Notes: a model not told the origin generated them from the letters alone. A stretch of 64,000 nt of DNA from Thinopyrum elongatum (GCA_011799875.1 CM022298.1:491949180-492013179), one strand, 5' to 3'. Counted from the stretch's first letter, positions 30,681 to 42,365 are shown. Made by a program: numbers and translations.

Positions 30681-32521
30681 ATGACTAAGAGTCACCGCGG
30701 CAAGCTCTACATCGACGACGTAGGCTGGGGCCCCGAGGCCGACTCAATCGAGTACGGGAACCGGGTCCCCTTCGGAGGAATTCACGTCTTCATCGGCAAG
30801 ATCGGCGAGTCTGAACTTGAGCCGGACATCTCAACCGACCTCGTCGAGTCAGCTCAGCGCACGCAACCCGCCCGAGTCCAACCCGGCCGAAGGCGTGTTT
30901 TTGTTGGTTTTGTGCATGGCACGGATCTGGAAGACTCTGTGTCCGGTGGAGAGATGACCATCTATTCAGGTGATGAGTCCTCAACTGGAGAGACAGAGTC
31001 CATCTATCAGCTTCAAGAGCGGGCTTGGGGGCTACTCCAATGGCGACAGTATTCCAGACCCCTATGAGCCACCTTCCAGGGCTGCGATATTTATGGCTGG
31101 CACTGGGCCGGTTATCAACTCATCCACAGTGGCGGCTATGACATCTGGATTGACTGCCGCGGCAACGGCAGGGACCGACGGCTCAGTTCAGCCGCCGGCT
31201 CAAGTTTTATCTGAACTCTTGGGCACTTTGGCGACTCTGTTGGCAACAGAGGTCACTCTGGCGAATCAAGCACAGCATAATGTAGAGATTGCAAAGGTGC
31301 GGGATGAGGTGGCCAAAGCCCAGGAGGATCTTAATGCAGAGAGCATCAGGATGGCAGAGGAACGGGCCCAACTGGATGCGGAGTCACAGCAGGTAAGGGC
31401 AGAATTTTTTTGTTTTAGCTTGGATCAGGATGCCTCTAATGTTGTCCTGTGGAGGAGGCATCGGTCTCGTTTTCCCTTACAGTATGAGCCGCAAAATCTG
31501 TTTAACACGCCTGGTGCGGGACCAAGTAACCCGCCAGGTATGACCCGGGCTACAGAGGCACCAGTAAGTGGGGCGGCGGCTCGGCCTCGACAACCATACC
31601 CCACCCCGTATGGATCAGCCCCCACCTCAGCAGTTTTCGACACCACCTGGTCGCTACTCACACCCGGTGGATAACATGTTGGCAGCAGCAACTCGGCTGG
31701 CGGCGATTCCTATCAAGGGAGAGTCGGCGGCAGTCGTGGAGACCCGTAACACAGTTGAACTCCTTCGGACGGCTGTGGCGCAGCAGGCGGCTTACTCCTA
31801 CAGTCGCGATCGTGTTCACTCGACCCCTTGTCAGAGTCGCAGTTATAGCCGGCGCCTTGAGTCGCCCGTAGTGTCCAGCAGTGAGTGGCGCCATGACCGG
31901 CCCCGTAACGATGACCCACCCCTTACTGATGCTCAAGCACTTATGGATGGGGCCAGAGCCCGCCGGGCGGCAGAAGCAGCAGCGGCTCAGCTGGGGGCTT
32001 ATCAACAGCCTCAGGTGACCCCTTCAACCTCAATGGAGGCTGGGATGATTTCTAGGACAGTTGGAGTTCCGTGTCTGCTACCAGCTTTGCGCAATGTGCG
32101 TTTGCCTAAGGATTTCAAGGGTCCTCGTAAGGTGCCAAATTATACAGCTGACCTCCCCCCTGAGGGTTGGATCGAAAGCTATGAGCTAGCCATGGAGATG
32201 CTGGATGTCAATGATGCTGTGTGTGCTAAGTACTTTACCATGATGTTGGATGGGCCAACCCATACATGGTTAAAAGGATTGCCTCCAAACTCCATCAACT
32301 CATGGGAAGAGCTGAAAGCACGGTTCATTAAGAACTTTCAAGGGACCTGTAAGCAACCTATGACAATCATTGATCTGGATAATTGTGTGAACCGTGAGGA
32401 TGAGTCGGCCCACCATTGGGTCCGGCGGGTCTCTGCTGTTATTCACTCCTCAGCTAGCATTACGAAGGGTCAGGAAGTGCTGGTTCTAGAGAAGAACTGT
32501 CATTTTACCCCTCTTAAATAG
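30681..32521 (+). pseudogene. Element P gag (N-terminal and capsid regions)
   Basis: From ATG 30681 the frame matches Q gag. A 2-base loss near 31015 and another shift near 31600 move it between frames. Order: N-terminal domain (IDDVGWGPEADSIEYGNRV), coiled coil at about 31290-31400, a Pro-rich linker, then the capsid core with WIESYELAMEMLDVNDAV, WLKGLPPNSINSWEELKARF and IKNFQGTCKQ, typical of Retrotrans_gag. The last frame ends at TAG 32519. Several breaks mean no full Gag can be made. Confidence 0.8.
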
Positions 32522-32554
32522 AAGCTTGGGCGACTCAAGCGTTACTGCAATGAC

Positions 32555-33070
32555 ATGGGTGAGATCATGGCAGCTCTCATTAAATATGCTGACTCTGATA
32601 ACACCAAGGACCCTGGATCGAACAATGAGAAGTCCAACAAAGGTAAAAAGAGTGGCAACGGTAAGGGTCAGCAGCAGAATACGGCAGGGCATAATGGCCA
32701 AGGTAATGGTGGTAAGAGCAGACAACCCGATGGCGGGTCAGATCTTGTGGCTAACGCCAACACTGGGTATAAAAACCAGCGCCGTAATGGTAATGGTAAG
32801 CAGTCTTTTGGAGGTAAGAACTTTAACATTGAGGTGATGATGAATGAGCCTTGCCCAAAACACAGCCTGCCCAATAAACCAGCAACTCATGCTTGGAAGG
32901 ACTGTTTCATTATGCGAGAGTACAGAAATTCCAACTTCAATCAGAATCATGGCAAAAATAATGGCCCGCCTAGCGGGTCAGGATCCGGCTCACAGGGACC
33001 TGGCTTTGGTGGTGGCCGCTCAAGCTCTGGGTATCAAGGTCAGGGTCACCAGGGTGGTTATAACCAATAG
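32555..33070 (+). pseudogene. Element P nucleocapsid-like region
   Basis: The frame is Gly/Asn/Gln/Lys-rich with one zinc-knuckle-like segment, EPCPKHSLPNKPATHAWKDC, and a Gly/Ser-rich tail ending at TAG 33068. It lies between the capsid and protease regions as expected of a nucleic-acid-binding nucleocapsid. Confidence 0.65.
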
Positions 33071-33193
33071 TCTGGTCAGGGGAACCAGCAGCATCAGTCA
33101 GGATACCAGAGTAATCCAAAGCAACTCAATAGTGGCCAATATCATGTTTTCACCACAAGTCTCTGCAAGCGAGATCAGAAGGTTCATAAATGT

Positions 33194-33646
33194 GTGGTCA
33201 GTACAATTGAGCCGTCGATACCTCATTACTTGCGGTGGTCAGAGTATCCAATCACATGGGGTCGAGAGGATCACCCGCCCCGATTTGAGAATCAGGGTCA
33301 TCTGGCACTGGTGGTAGCCCCTCAGGTTGGGGGTTACAAATTCACAGAAGTACTCATGGATGGTAGCAGTAGTATTAACATATTATATTATGACACGTTT
33401 CGCCGAATGAACTTAACTGACAAGGATCTTAAGCCGTCTTCTACAGTTTTCCATGGTGTGGTGCCGGGTAAGTCAGCCTATCCTGTCAGAAAGATTGCCC
33501 TGGAAGTGGCTTTCAGCGATGACTATGATTATAGAGCAGAGACGATATGGTTTGAAGTGGTCAATATCAAGAGCCCTTATCATGCCTTGTTTGGACGACC
33601 GGCTTATGCCAAGTTTATGGCCCGGCCTTGTTATGTTTATTTATAG
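33194..33646 (+). pseudogene. Element P aspartic protease region
   Basis: Contains VLMDGSSSINILY near nucleotide 33347-33385, the active-site loop of the plant gypsy retropepsin (usual form DGGSS or DSGS), and later YHALFGRPAYAKFMA. This part normally cleaves the Gag-Pol polyprotein. A TAG at 33644 and a TAG at 33935 interrupt the frame before the RT. Confidence 0.75.
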
Positions 33647-33652
33647 CTTAAG

Positions 33653-35342
33653 ATGCCAAGGCGTAAGGGTACTATCACGGTCCATGGTGATCGGAAAATT
33701 TCCTTGGAATGTGAGGAAGGAGATGCTGCTTATGCTGAGTCGGCCTACGCTACGGAAGAGCTTAAGTTTTATAAGGATAATGTTGACCCGGCTGATATGA
33801 CCCCTCTGAAGAAGCCCACCACCGAGCAAGACCCTTTGTTGAAGTTTAAATCGGCTGATGATACTAAGCAAGTTGACTTTGTCCATGGCGACTCATCTCA
33901 GCAGTTCATAGTGGGGGCTAATATGGATCCTAAATAGGAAAGCGCGCTCATCGAGTTCATCCGTGAGAATCGGGACATCTTTGCATGGAAACCTTCTGAC
34001 ATGCCGGGTGTACCGAGAGAATTCGCTGAGCACACTTTTAACGTGGATCCTAAGTTTAAGCCGGTCAAGCAGTTTCTTCATCGTTTTAATGAGGAGCGAC
34101 GCAAAGCCATTGGAGAAGAGGTGGCCAGGCTCTTAGCGGCCGGGTTCATTGTGGAGGTTTTTCACCCTGAGTGGTTGGCTAACCCGGTGCTGGTGCTTAA
34201 GAAGAATGGCACCTGGCGTATGTGTGTTGACTATACATATCTAACAAAGCTTGTTCAGCTGATCCCTTTGCTCTCCCTCGCATTGACCAAATCATTGATG
34301 CTACGGCGGGTTGTGAGAGTTTATGTTTTTGGATGCTTATTCTGGTTATCATCAGATTAAGATGGCTGTTAAAGACCAAGAGAAGATGGCGTTCATCACC
34401 CCTTTTGGAGCTTTATGCTATGTCTCAATGCCTTTTGGGCTCAAGAGTGCCCAGGCGACTTATCAGCGCTGTGTTCAGAATTGTTTTCACAGCCAGATTA
34501 GACGTAATGTTCATGCGTATGTGGATGATATTGTGGTTACGTCTAGGAAGAAGGAGACTCTTCTGGATGATCTGAAAGAAACCTTTGACAATCTCCTGGT
34601 CTATAAGATGATGCTCAACCCCGCCAAGTGTGTTTTTGGCGTGCCAGCAGGTAAACTGTTGGGGTTTTTAGTCTCAGAACGAGGTATTGAAGCTAACCCG
34701 GAGAAGATTAAAGCCATCACGACACTTTCTAAGCCAACGTGTGTGAATGATGTTCAGCGCCTGGCGGGTCGCATTGCGGCGTTGAGCCGGTTCGTAAGCC
34801 AGCTTGGAGAAAAGGCAATTCCTTTGTACCAGATGATGAAGAAGATAAATCACTTTGTTTGGAGTGATGCTGCAGATAAGGCATTTGAAGCGCTCAAAAA
34901 GCAATTAGCTGAGCCGCCCGTCCTTGCAGCCCCCATTGAGAAAGAACCTTTGCTCCTTTTTGTGGTGGCTAACAGTAAGGCTGTCAGTGTGGCAATTGTG
35001 GTGGAGCACAAGGAGGTGGGTAAGGAGTACCCAGTCCAGAGGCCGGCTTATTATGTCAGTGAAGTGTTGATTGAGTCCAAGCAACGATATCCGCATTGGC
35101 AGAAACTGGTATATGGGGTGTTGTTCATGGCAAGTCGCCTGCTGAAGCATTACTTCCTTGGTCATCCTATTACTGTGGTCAGTTCTGCCCCTTTGGCAGA
35201 CATTATTCAAAACAGGGATGCCACAGGCCGGGTTGCTAAGTGGGCAATAGAACTTGGACCTCATGGTTTGAAATATGTGCCAAGAACAACTATCAAGTCT
35301 CAAGCTCTGGTGGATTTCATTAATGACTGGACAGAATTATAG
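33653..35342 (+). pseudogene. Element P reverse transcriptase and linked RNase H
   Basis: The RT begins at about 34001 (EHTFNVDPKFKPVKQFLHRF; ANPVLVLKKNGTWRMCVDYT). A one-base loss near 34239 shifts the frame. From 34323 it continues with FLDAYSGYHQIKM, MPFGLKSAQATYQR and YVDD (about 34518-34529, catalytic Asp pair intact), then LNPAKCVFGV and LLGFLVSERGIEANPEK. The connected RNase H-like domain follows (FVWSDAADKAFEALKKQL to about 35300) and looks degenerate. The frame ends at TAG 35340-35342. It copied the element's RNA into DNA; this copy is broken. Confidence 0.85.
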
Positions 35343-35690
35343 ATGCCTAAGGAGAAGCCTGATAACACATATTGGACGATTCACGTTGATGGGTCCAGAC
35401 AGCTGGAAGGCTCGGGGGCTGGAGTTATTTTGACTTCCCCACGAGGTGACAAATTTTGTTATGTGTTAAGGCTAATGTTTCCTTGTACTAACAATGCAGC
35501 CGAATATGAGGCTTTACTCCATGGTCTTCGCATGGCCAAAGAGATGAACTTAAGCCGGGTCAGGTGTCTGGGCGACTCGGACTTGGTGGCTCAGCAAGTC
35601 TCGGGCAAGTGGGATTCTAAAGACCCGCTCATTGTGGCTTATCACCGGCGGTTGATGCTATTGCTGGTCACTTCAAGGGTTATTAGGTGA
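35343..35690 (+). pseudogene. Element P second RNase H (aRNH)
   Basis: Starts MPKEKPDNTYWTIHVDGSRQ and shows the archaeal-like RNase H pattern: HVDGS (Asp), AAEYEALLHGL (Glu), GDSDLVAQQ (Asp). This additional RNase H between the RT-linked one and integrase marks the Tat lineage of Ty3/gypsy. It ends at a stop near 35688; the following bases continue the family sequence in other frames. Confidence 0.8.
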
Positions 35691-37138
35691 ATCATCTTGA
35701 TTGACGGAAGAATGAGGCAACTGATGCTTTAAGCCGGCTCAGGTCTCAATGTAAGCCGGTGCCTCCTAATGTGTTCCTTGATGTTTTGCACAATCCTTCG
35801 GTCAAGTTGCCGTCTGAAGAGGATCTTGCTATCCCTGACCCGGAGGTGCAGCTTGTGGCGGCTCTCCATGCTATTCCTGATTGGACACTTCCCTACATGG
35901 CTTATATGACCCGGGGCGAGTTACCAAAGGATGAAACTTTGGCAAGGCAGATAACCTGGCGGTCTAAGCCTATGTCTATTGTCAACGGTGAGTTACATCA
36001 TTGCAGTGTGACAGGGGTGTTCCAACATTGTGTTTCTCCTGAGGAGGGCCGTGAGATCTTACGAGAAATTCATGAAGGTGATTGTGGTCATCATGCCGAC
36101 TCTAAGTCCTTGGTGGCTAAAGCTTTTCTTCATGGGTTTTACTGGTTGACGGCTCATACTGATGCAGAGGACATTGTTAGCAAATGTGATGGATGTCAGA
36201 ATTTTGCAAGGCGGGCTCACGTGCCGGCTCAAGAGTTGCGGATGATTCCAATTACTTGGCCGTTTGTGGTCTAGGGACTTGATACGGTTGGACCTTTTAA
36301 GAGGTCTAAAGATAAGAAAACCCACCTCTTGGTGGCAGTTGACAAGTTTACCAAGTGGATTGAGGCTGAGCAGGTCAGTAAATGTGATGCAGCGACTGCA
36401 GTTCAGTTTGTGAAAAAGCTGATATTCCGCTTTGGTTATCCTCACAGTATCATCACTGATAATGGTACTAATCTATCTAAAGGTGCTATGAAGAAGTTTT
36501 GTCAACGAGAGCATATCCGTCTTGATGTTTCCTCAGTCGCTCATCCACAGTCTAATGGTCAAGCAAAAAGGGCCAACCAAGAAATTTTGAGAGGTATCAA
36601 GCCCCGGCTTATGGTTCCTTTGGAGCGAACGCCTGGTTGTTGGGTTGAGGAGTTGCCTTCGGTGATTTGGAGTATCAATACCACCCCCAATAGATCTATA
36701 GGTTACATGCCTTTCTTTATGGTCTATAGTGTAGAGACGGTTCTCCCAAGTGACATCCGTCATGACTCGCCCAGAGTGGCGGCTTATGTGGAAACTGATA
36801 ATGAGTTGGCACGACAGAATGCACTGGATGCTTTGGATGAAGAACGTGACCTTGTGGCGGCTCGTTCAGCAATATACCAGCAAGACCTGCGTCACTATCA
36901 TAGCCGCAGAGTAAAGACTCGGACGTTCCAGGAAGGCGACTTAGTGCTCTGGCTAATTCAAGATCAAACTGACAGGCATAAACCGTCCCCTCCTTGGGAA
37001 GGACCTTTTGTGGTCAGTAAGAATCTCAACAATGGCTCATATTATCTCATTGATCTACGTGAGCACAGGAAGTCACATACCTCCGAGTAGGAGACCAACA
37101 GGCCGTGGAACATTGCTCATCTTCGACCTTACTATACT
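35691..37138 (+). pseudogene. Element P integrase, catalytic Glu replaced by Lys
   Basis: The zinc-binding part keeps EIHEGDCGHH and CDGC. A TAG at about 36272 replaces the Trp before GLDTVGPF (first Asp). ITDNGTNL supplies the second Asp. The catalytic Glu position reads NGQAKRANQ (codon AAA), where Q has NGQAERANQ, so the triad is lost. Later TFQEGDLVLWLIQ and WEGPFVV match Q. A TAG at about 37088 lies near the end. It cannot act as an integrase. Confidence 0.85.
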
Positions 37139-38241
37139 TGAGCCACCGGCTCTCCCCATTGTACATACTTTTAATGATGTATGTATCTTTTTATGATCAA
37201 TATAATAAAGCTGGCATCCCTAAAAAATTCAGGGCCTCTGTCGTATCATTTCTGTGTATCTGAGTCTTTACTAATTGGTCATAAGGTCACTTGGGGGCTT
37301 CCAACCTACCGGGTTTAGCTTTCATACCCTTTTGACCAGCCTGAGTTGCCATGTTCTGAGTTACACCTACCTGTTTGCAACTTGCTACTCCACCAGGTGA
37401 CCCGCCAAACTCTTAACAGTCAATCTTTTTTAAGACCCTGAACTTGTTAAGGTTAAAACGGTGGCTTGTGTCACGTGAGAGCCGGCTTACAGTGAGCTAG
37501 GATAAACTCAACGGCTATGCGACCTTGAAAGCACAAGGCCTGTGAGCCAACTTGTTTGGTCATGTCTTGAAAGACGGCCTAGCAAAGATTTGAGATTTGT
37601 TGTATCTCTTTCTTTTGGTTTTTTGATATTTTCTAAAGTTTTGCTTTTGTGCAAATTTTGACTACCCAGGTCATGAGGCTTTGGGTTATGATTATCATGT
37701 TTGAGTGTTTTCGGGTTTTCACCCGCCCTGGTTTTGGACTTTAAGTCGCCAGCGTAATTGATTTGAATAGCTGTGGCTATGAGGCTACATATCTTAGGGT
37801 TGTCACCCGCCCTGGCTGGTTTGGGGTTTACGATGCCGGCATGATTTGGTTCTATAGCCATAATCATTATGTTTTCAGCTGATATATGAGATTATAAGTC
37901 TTCGGGTTTGGTAACCCGCCATGGTTTCTGGCTTTAAGTCGGCAGTATGTATGATGATTGGTCTTTTGCAAAATATACAAGACCTCAGGTGCTGACTATA
38001 ATCATCAGACGGTTCATATATCTGGTCAGATGAAGAAGTCCACAAAGATCAATTTTTGAATCAAAAGTCAAGATAAAACATGCACGAAGGCATGACATGG
38101 TGGATCATTGTCTTAAAGCTACCCTATTACAAGGCTTTCAATTAAGCCTAAAAGATGTTGCATTAAGTGTTTTGGAGCTGCACTCTTACAAACCGGCCTG
38201 AGAGCCGCTGGGATCATCATCGCTGATCAGTTGTCTTCTTG
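37139..38241 (+). other. Element P 3' non-coding spacer
   Basis: Homologous to 16341-17591 of Q: AATAAAG near 37203, CACTTGGGGGCTTCC near 37288, repeated TTTAAGTCGCCAG- and CCCGCCCTGG-type phrases, and ATGCACGAAGGCATGACA near 38080. No plus-strand coding signal. Confidence 0.7.
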
Positions 38242-40080
38242 TTACCTTGAAGATTGGGGGTCATCCTGCGCCGGCTCTTCCTCGTCGATCATCTGAAGAT
38301 CAGCCATTGTCCAGTCGATGCCGGTTAAGGCCTCGAATGTGGCTTCATCATTTAGTATAATGGAATGATCAACATCAGGGGCGAAGATATGCTTACGCTG
38401 AGGAGGAATAAGATTGACAGCATCATGAGTTGGCAGCTTAATCTTCTGGTTGTTGTTGTCATAAGCCGGTGTATACTTGCTTAAGTTTAACTCTTCGATG
38501 AGTTTGCAAGCCACGGGTCGCATCTCTCGGACGCATTGATTGAAGTCTTTCTCTTCAAAGGGTGACTGGTCATCCTTGAATTCTGGGCACCCGGTGGCTA
38601 TTTCCTCCAGGTCAAGCTCAGATTGCCATGCTTTGGCCTGGCCAAGAGCAACTATGGCTCCGGCTTGGGCGGCTGATAATTTCATTTCTTCAATCTGGCC
38701 TGGGAACGTTGACAGATGCTCCAATACAGTCTTGATTTGACTAGGAGGTTTTTTGTTCCATCCCAAAGCCACAAGACTGCGGAGAGTGCTGCTATATAAT
38801 TGCTCTGTTAGCAAATAAACTGCCTTCAGCTTCAATAACATGTTCAAACCAAGATTTGCACTCCTGGGGCCTGTTAAGAAGTCATACGAGAACCGCTGGC
38901 GAGTTAGCAATGCATATATGAGAAGCCAGGCGGGTTGCAGAATTTGAATGGTATATTAAACTTACCGAAGATGGCAGCTGTCATGTGGGTAATGTGTTGC
39001 TTTAAGCCGGTAAGCTCATCGGTCACCGGCTTAAGTTGAGCTTCAGCCTCTTTGGCTCTCTTCACTAGTGCAGTTTTATCAGATTCCCAAGCGGCTCCCT
39101 CAGCATCAAAACTTGCTTTAAGCTTCTCAATTTCCTCTAAAGAGGTTTTCAGCTCTAATTTGGCTTTGGAAGTCTCTGCCTACTGCAGCTTTATATTCTC
39201 CCTTAAATCGCCCATTTGCGACTCCTTCATGGTCAATTCTGCCTGAAATACAATAATGAAGCAACGGTCACAAGGCAAGGTTTAACTGTTTGTGATATCA
39301 TTTAGTTAAAGTACCAAGCACATTACAAGCAATCTACTTGGCACTTGGGGGCTAATGTAGGTCAATTCAATTTTTGACTGAGACCCGGCATATCTTGTCA
39401 GATTAAGCCGGCCCTTGGGGGCTACATGATTGATTCTATTAAGGTCATTGAGAGCCGGCGTACCTTGTCAGATTAAGCCGGTCCTTGGGGGCTACATATT
39501 TGGATCTTTAAAAGCGACTGTAAGTCCTTGCTCACCTTATTAAAGTTAAGCCGGCCCTTGGGGGCTACACATTTGGATCTTTTAAGTGATTATGAGGTCC
39601 CGGCTCGTCTTGTTAAAAGTAAGCCAGTCTTTGAGGGATGCAGATTGGAAAAGATTGCAAGTCTACAACATACTCATTATTCTCCTATACTCTAGACTTG
39701 GCGGCTATATAAATGCATATAGAAAGGAGTTAGCAACATACCTCATAGCGTTCCTTCATAAGGTTCACTAAGCCGGCTTCCAGGTCACGGCTAGTATGAA
39801 GGCGGTTCAGATAACCTGCGTGGATGTCACTTGCGTTGAGGGCAGCATAGCTCTCCAGATCCAGCTTCAATTTGCCCTTGTCTGTGGCTGGCGGCTCTTT
39901 TTTGGCGCTGTGTTTGGCCAAGACAGTAGGATTCCCTGGCTCTGTATAGCCTGTGCCAGTAATGATAACATCCTCGGTGGCCTTGTCAGAAGGGACCTCT
40001 TCAGCAAGCTTGGCAGGACTGGGCGGTTTAGGACTTGGCGGGTTATGCGTGATGGCCGGGTTAACCTCAGTGTTCATTTG
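38242..40080 (-). pseudogene. Antisense spliced gene in element P, 5' part missing
   Basis: Exons equivalent to Q antisense exons 5, 4 and 3 are at 38870-38242, 39242-38966 and about 40080-39742, with matching GT/AG sites (donors GTAAG, GTATGT). Shared phrases with Q: TEPGNPTVLAKHSAK, HAGYLNRLHTSRD, ARAGAI/AQAGAI..AKAWQ, FEALTGIDWT. Exon 4 is a coiled coil and has one in-frame TAG. Exons 1-2 and the promoter are absent because P ends abruptly near 40080. Between exons 4 and 3 the intron holds several PPT-like phrases. Confidence 0.7.
39338..39570 (+). repeat. PPT-like motif array in element P
   Basis: CACTTGGGGGCTAATG (about 39342), CCCTTGGGGGCTACATG (about 39412), CCTTGGGGGCTACAT (about 39483) and CCCTTGGGGGCTACACAT (about 39546) lie 60-75 bp apart, each preceded by AGATTAAGCCGG or AAGTTAAGCCGG. 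Q has the same type of array. Confidence 0.75.
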
Positions 40081-40111
40081 CTAGTCATCGATCCCACGGC
40101 GCCGCTCATCG

Positions 40112-40918
40112 TTAGCATTGTTCTACTCGTGCCTCGCAGAGAACGTGACACATGCGGCGAAAAACCCGAAGCAAAGGAAGAAACACAGGAGCAAAAGAAC
40201 AAGGAAGATTGCCTCCCAAAAAAAGAAGGAAGACGCATACACAAGTCTGGGGCGCTGCTCTCTGCTTCATGAAGAGTTGACCGCAGAGTCCTAACTGCTT
40301 CTTCATCGCCTCCATGACCTTCATCTCCTCGCTCATCTCCTCCACCATCTTCTTCATTTTGTCCATGACGCGGGATTTCTCGACGCGAGCCTTCATCATC
40401 TCTTCCACGGCCGCATTACGTACCTTGACAGCAGCCGGGTGCTCGATGCAGAGCTTCGCCAACTCCTCCTTCTGTTCCATGATGAGGGCGTGTAGCATCT
40501 TCACCGAGGAACTACTCTTCTCATGCAGCTTCTTCCAGCCGGCATTCTCATCCTTCAGCAGGTTGAGCTCGTGGCGGAGCTTCGCCTTGTCCTCCTGAAG
40601 TAGTCGGATTTCGCCGGTCACCTTCTTACCCGAGGCAATGCTCTCCTTCAGCAGCATCACCAAGCCGGTGGTCAACTCCCCTTGCTCATTGAGCTCAGTG
40701 GGCATGTCGTCGAGGCTCTCCTTCAATAGCGCCACCAAGCCGTCGATGAACTCCTTCTACTTATTGAGCTGATCGGGCATGTCGTCGAGGGATGACGACT
40801 CCAGCACCGCCAGCTCGGCATGTTCGCCTCCGCGGCTAGGGCGTTCCTGGGAGCCCTCACCTGCCCGTGAGTGATCTTTCGAGGTCTCTGCGAGGCGGCA
40901 AGCCCTCTTTTTTTCCAT
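40112..40918 (-). pseudogene. Coiled-coil protein gene, broken by one stop
   Basis: From MEKKRACRLAETSK (ATG at 40918) the frame runs to a TAG at 40757-40759, then continues in the same frame to 40112. Around the stop is an internal duplication: SLDDMPDQLN..KEFIDGLVALLKE and SLDDMPTELN..GELTTGLVMLLKE. The C-terminal half is a long Glu/Lys/Met-rich coiled coil (e.g. KSRVMDKMKKMVEEMSEEMK) before a hydrophobic tail that may be 3'UTR. A minus-strand TTATAAAAAGG at about 41049-41060 could be its TATA box. Function unknown. It directly abuts the broken end of element P. Confidence 0.5.
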
Positions 40919-41599
40919 GGCCTTGGTCACCACTCCCTTGCTACGAGTAGTTCTCAACCTAGAGCTCTGCACACCGGCAATGGCAAGGACGGACGAACAA
41001 GAAAGACTTATGAGGAGGAAGGTAGAGTGATTTTCGGCTAGGTAGTTCCCCTTTTTATAACCTAGTACTAGCACTAGTACTAAAACCTGCATAGTGGGAA
41101 CACGTTCAGGTTTGATACTTTGGAATGTGATGGGAACAAGCTAAAGATTAATTGATGGTTTTGGTTTTGAGGCCTGAAACGGCTCCCGATGAGTTTCCTG
41201 GAACACAAATTTCAAGTACTACTACTCAAATGCGGTCGCACAAGTCAGTGATGTAATTGGTCGTACATGTCAGACCAAACCGATGTGTGTCCCTTCGGTG
41301 AGACCCGGGTCCGACCGACCATCTGTTGGTGCGACCGACTGTAAGTATTACGCGATGGAGACTTCTGGTTGTGGCTTCGGGTGATTGTCACGACCAAGCA
41401 TTCAAAAACTAGTGATAAATCAATTACCATCTTTTTCCAAATGACCAAGTATTTTCACAGGAATACAATACATATAGATGGAGTGATTGTCACGGTTGCA
41501 AACCGCCATGGCGCCGCAAGTTCACTGCAGCAGCAACCGAGTAGGTCACTGCATCGCTGGCGGGGAAGGAGGGCAGCTCACCTCGCCTACGATGCATGC

Positions 41600-42052
41600 C
41601 TAGCGCCGCCGCCGCAGCTGGCTCCGCAATTTGGCTTCTCCTACTGCCCATTTGAACAGTGTTCTTTCCTCCGCAGTCGACTCCATGAATATGATCTCTG
41701 CCATTAGCCCCAGCTCGAAAACAATGCGACGCTGCCAAATGCTGACATCCCTCAGCATCTCTCCCCTGAGATCGACTTGCGCATCCGCCTTGTGCTTCGC
41801 CAGGCGCAACTCCTTTGAACTTGTCTCCAATCGATGCGACGCTTCCTCGATCCGATTTGCCCTTGCTGCCCACCACCTGAAACGCAGCCCTGGCATGTCC
41901 TCCGGTGCCACCGATCTGTGATTCCAGAGCAATGGATCCCCTCTAAAACACATGTGGGTTTCGCTCAAAGGCGGCAGTGCTGCGGGCCGCAGCGAGAGGG
42001 CAGCCAGCGGGATCCTGGGATCTAAGGGATTATCCATGGCGGGATCCTCCAT
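41600..42052 (-). CDS. Hypothetical 150-residue protein
   Basis: One open frame with ATG at 42052 gives a protein with an N-terminal Pro/Leu-rich part and a helical, charged C-terminal half (EEASHRLETSSKELRLAKHK; a possible short coiled coil), ending RSQLRRRR. A second ATG (MDNPLDP) is five codons on. I recognise no domain and see no intron. It may be a gene, a fragment, or a chance frame in GC-rich DNA. From 41093 to 41480 no feature is seen. Confidence 0.35.
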   Translation of the reverse strand: MEDPAMDNPLDPRIPLAALSLRPAALPPLSETHMCFRGDPLLWNHRSVAPEDMPGLRFRWWAARANRIEEASHRLETSSKELRLAKHKADAQVDLRGEMLRDVSIWQRRIVFELGLMAEIIFMESTAEERTLFKWAVGEAKLRSQLRRRR

Positions 42053-42124
42053 GGCGGGACCAGTGGGCGAGGCGGGGAGCGAGCCTAGGCGCTGGGAGAG
42101 CCCTACGAGGCTAAGATAAAGATA

Positions 42125-42365
42125 GTACTACTCCACTCCGTCCATATTTAAATACAAAGGCCACCAACAGTAGCCCAGGCAAAAATTGATCATGCTGCCT
42201 GCGTCCTGGTTTATTGGCCCCCTTTTTTTGTGCCAATTTTTGACCATATGAGTATGTTCAAATGTGTTCGATGATATTACTTTTTATGACATGCATAAAT
42301 ATTATGTTACTTAAAAATATGGTCAAAAATTGGCACAAAATACGAAGGAGATCAATGGAAGTAGC
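42125..42365. mobile_element. MITE-like element with 20-bp perfect inner inverted repeat
   Basis: GTGCCAATTTTTGACCATAT (42230-42249) and its exact reverse complement (42317-42336) flank 67 bases. Similarity continues outward (CCCCCTTTTTTT against AAAATACGAAGGAG). The left end has ACTCCACTCCGTCCATATT, typical of grass Stowaway-type ends. Exact termini and a TA duplication were not fixed. Confidence 0.55.
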
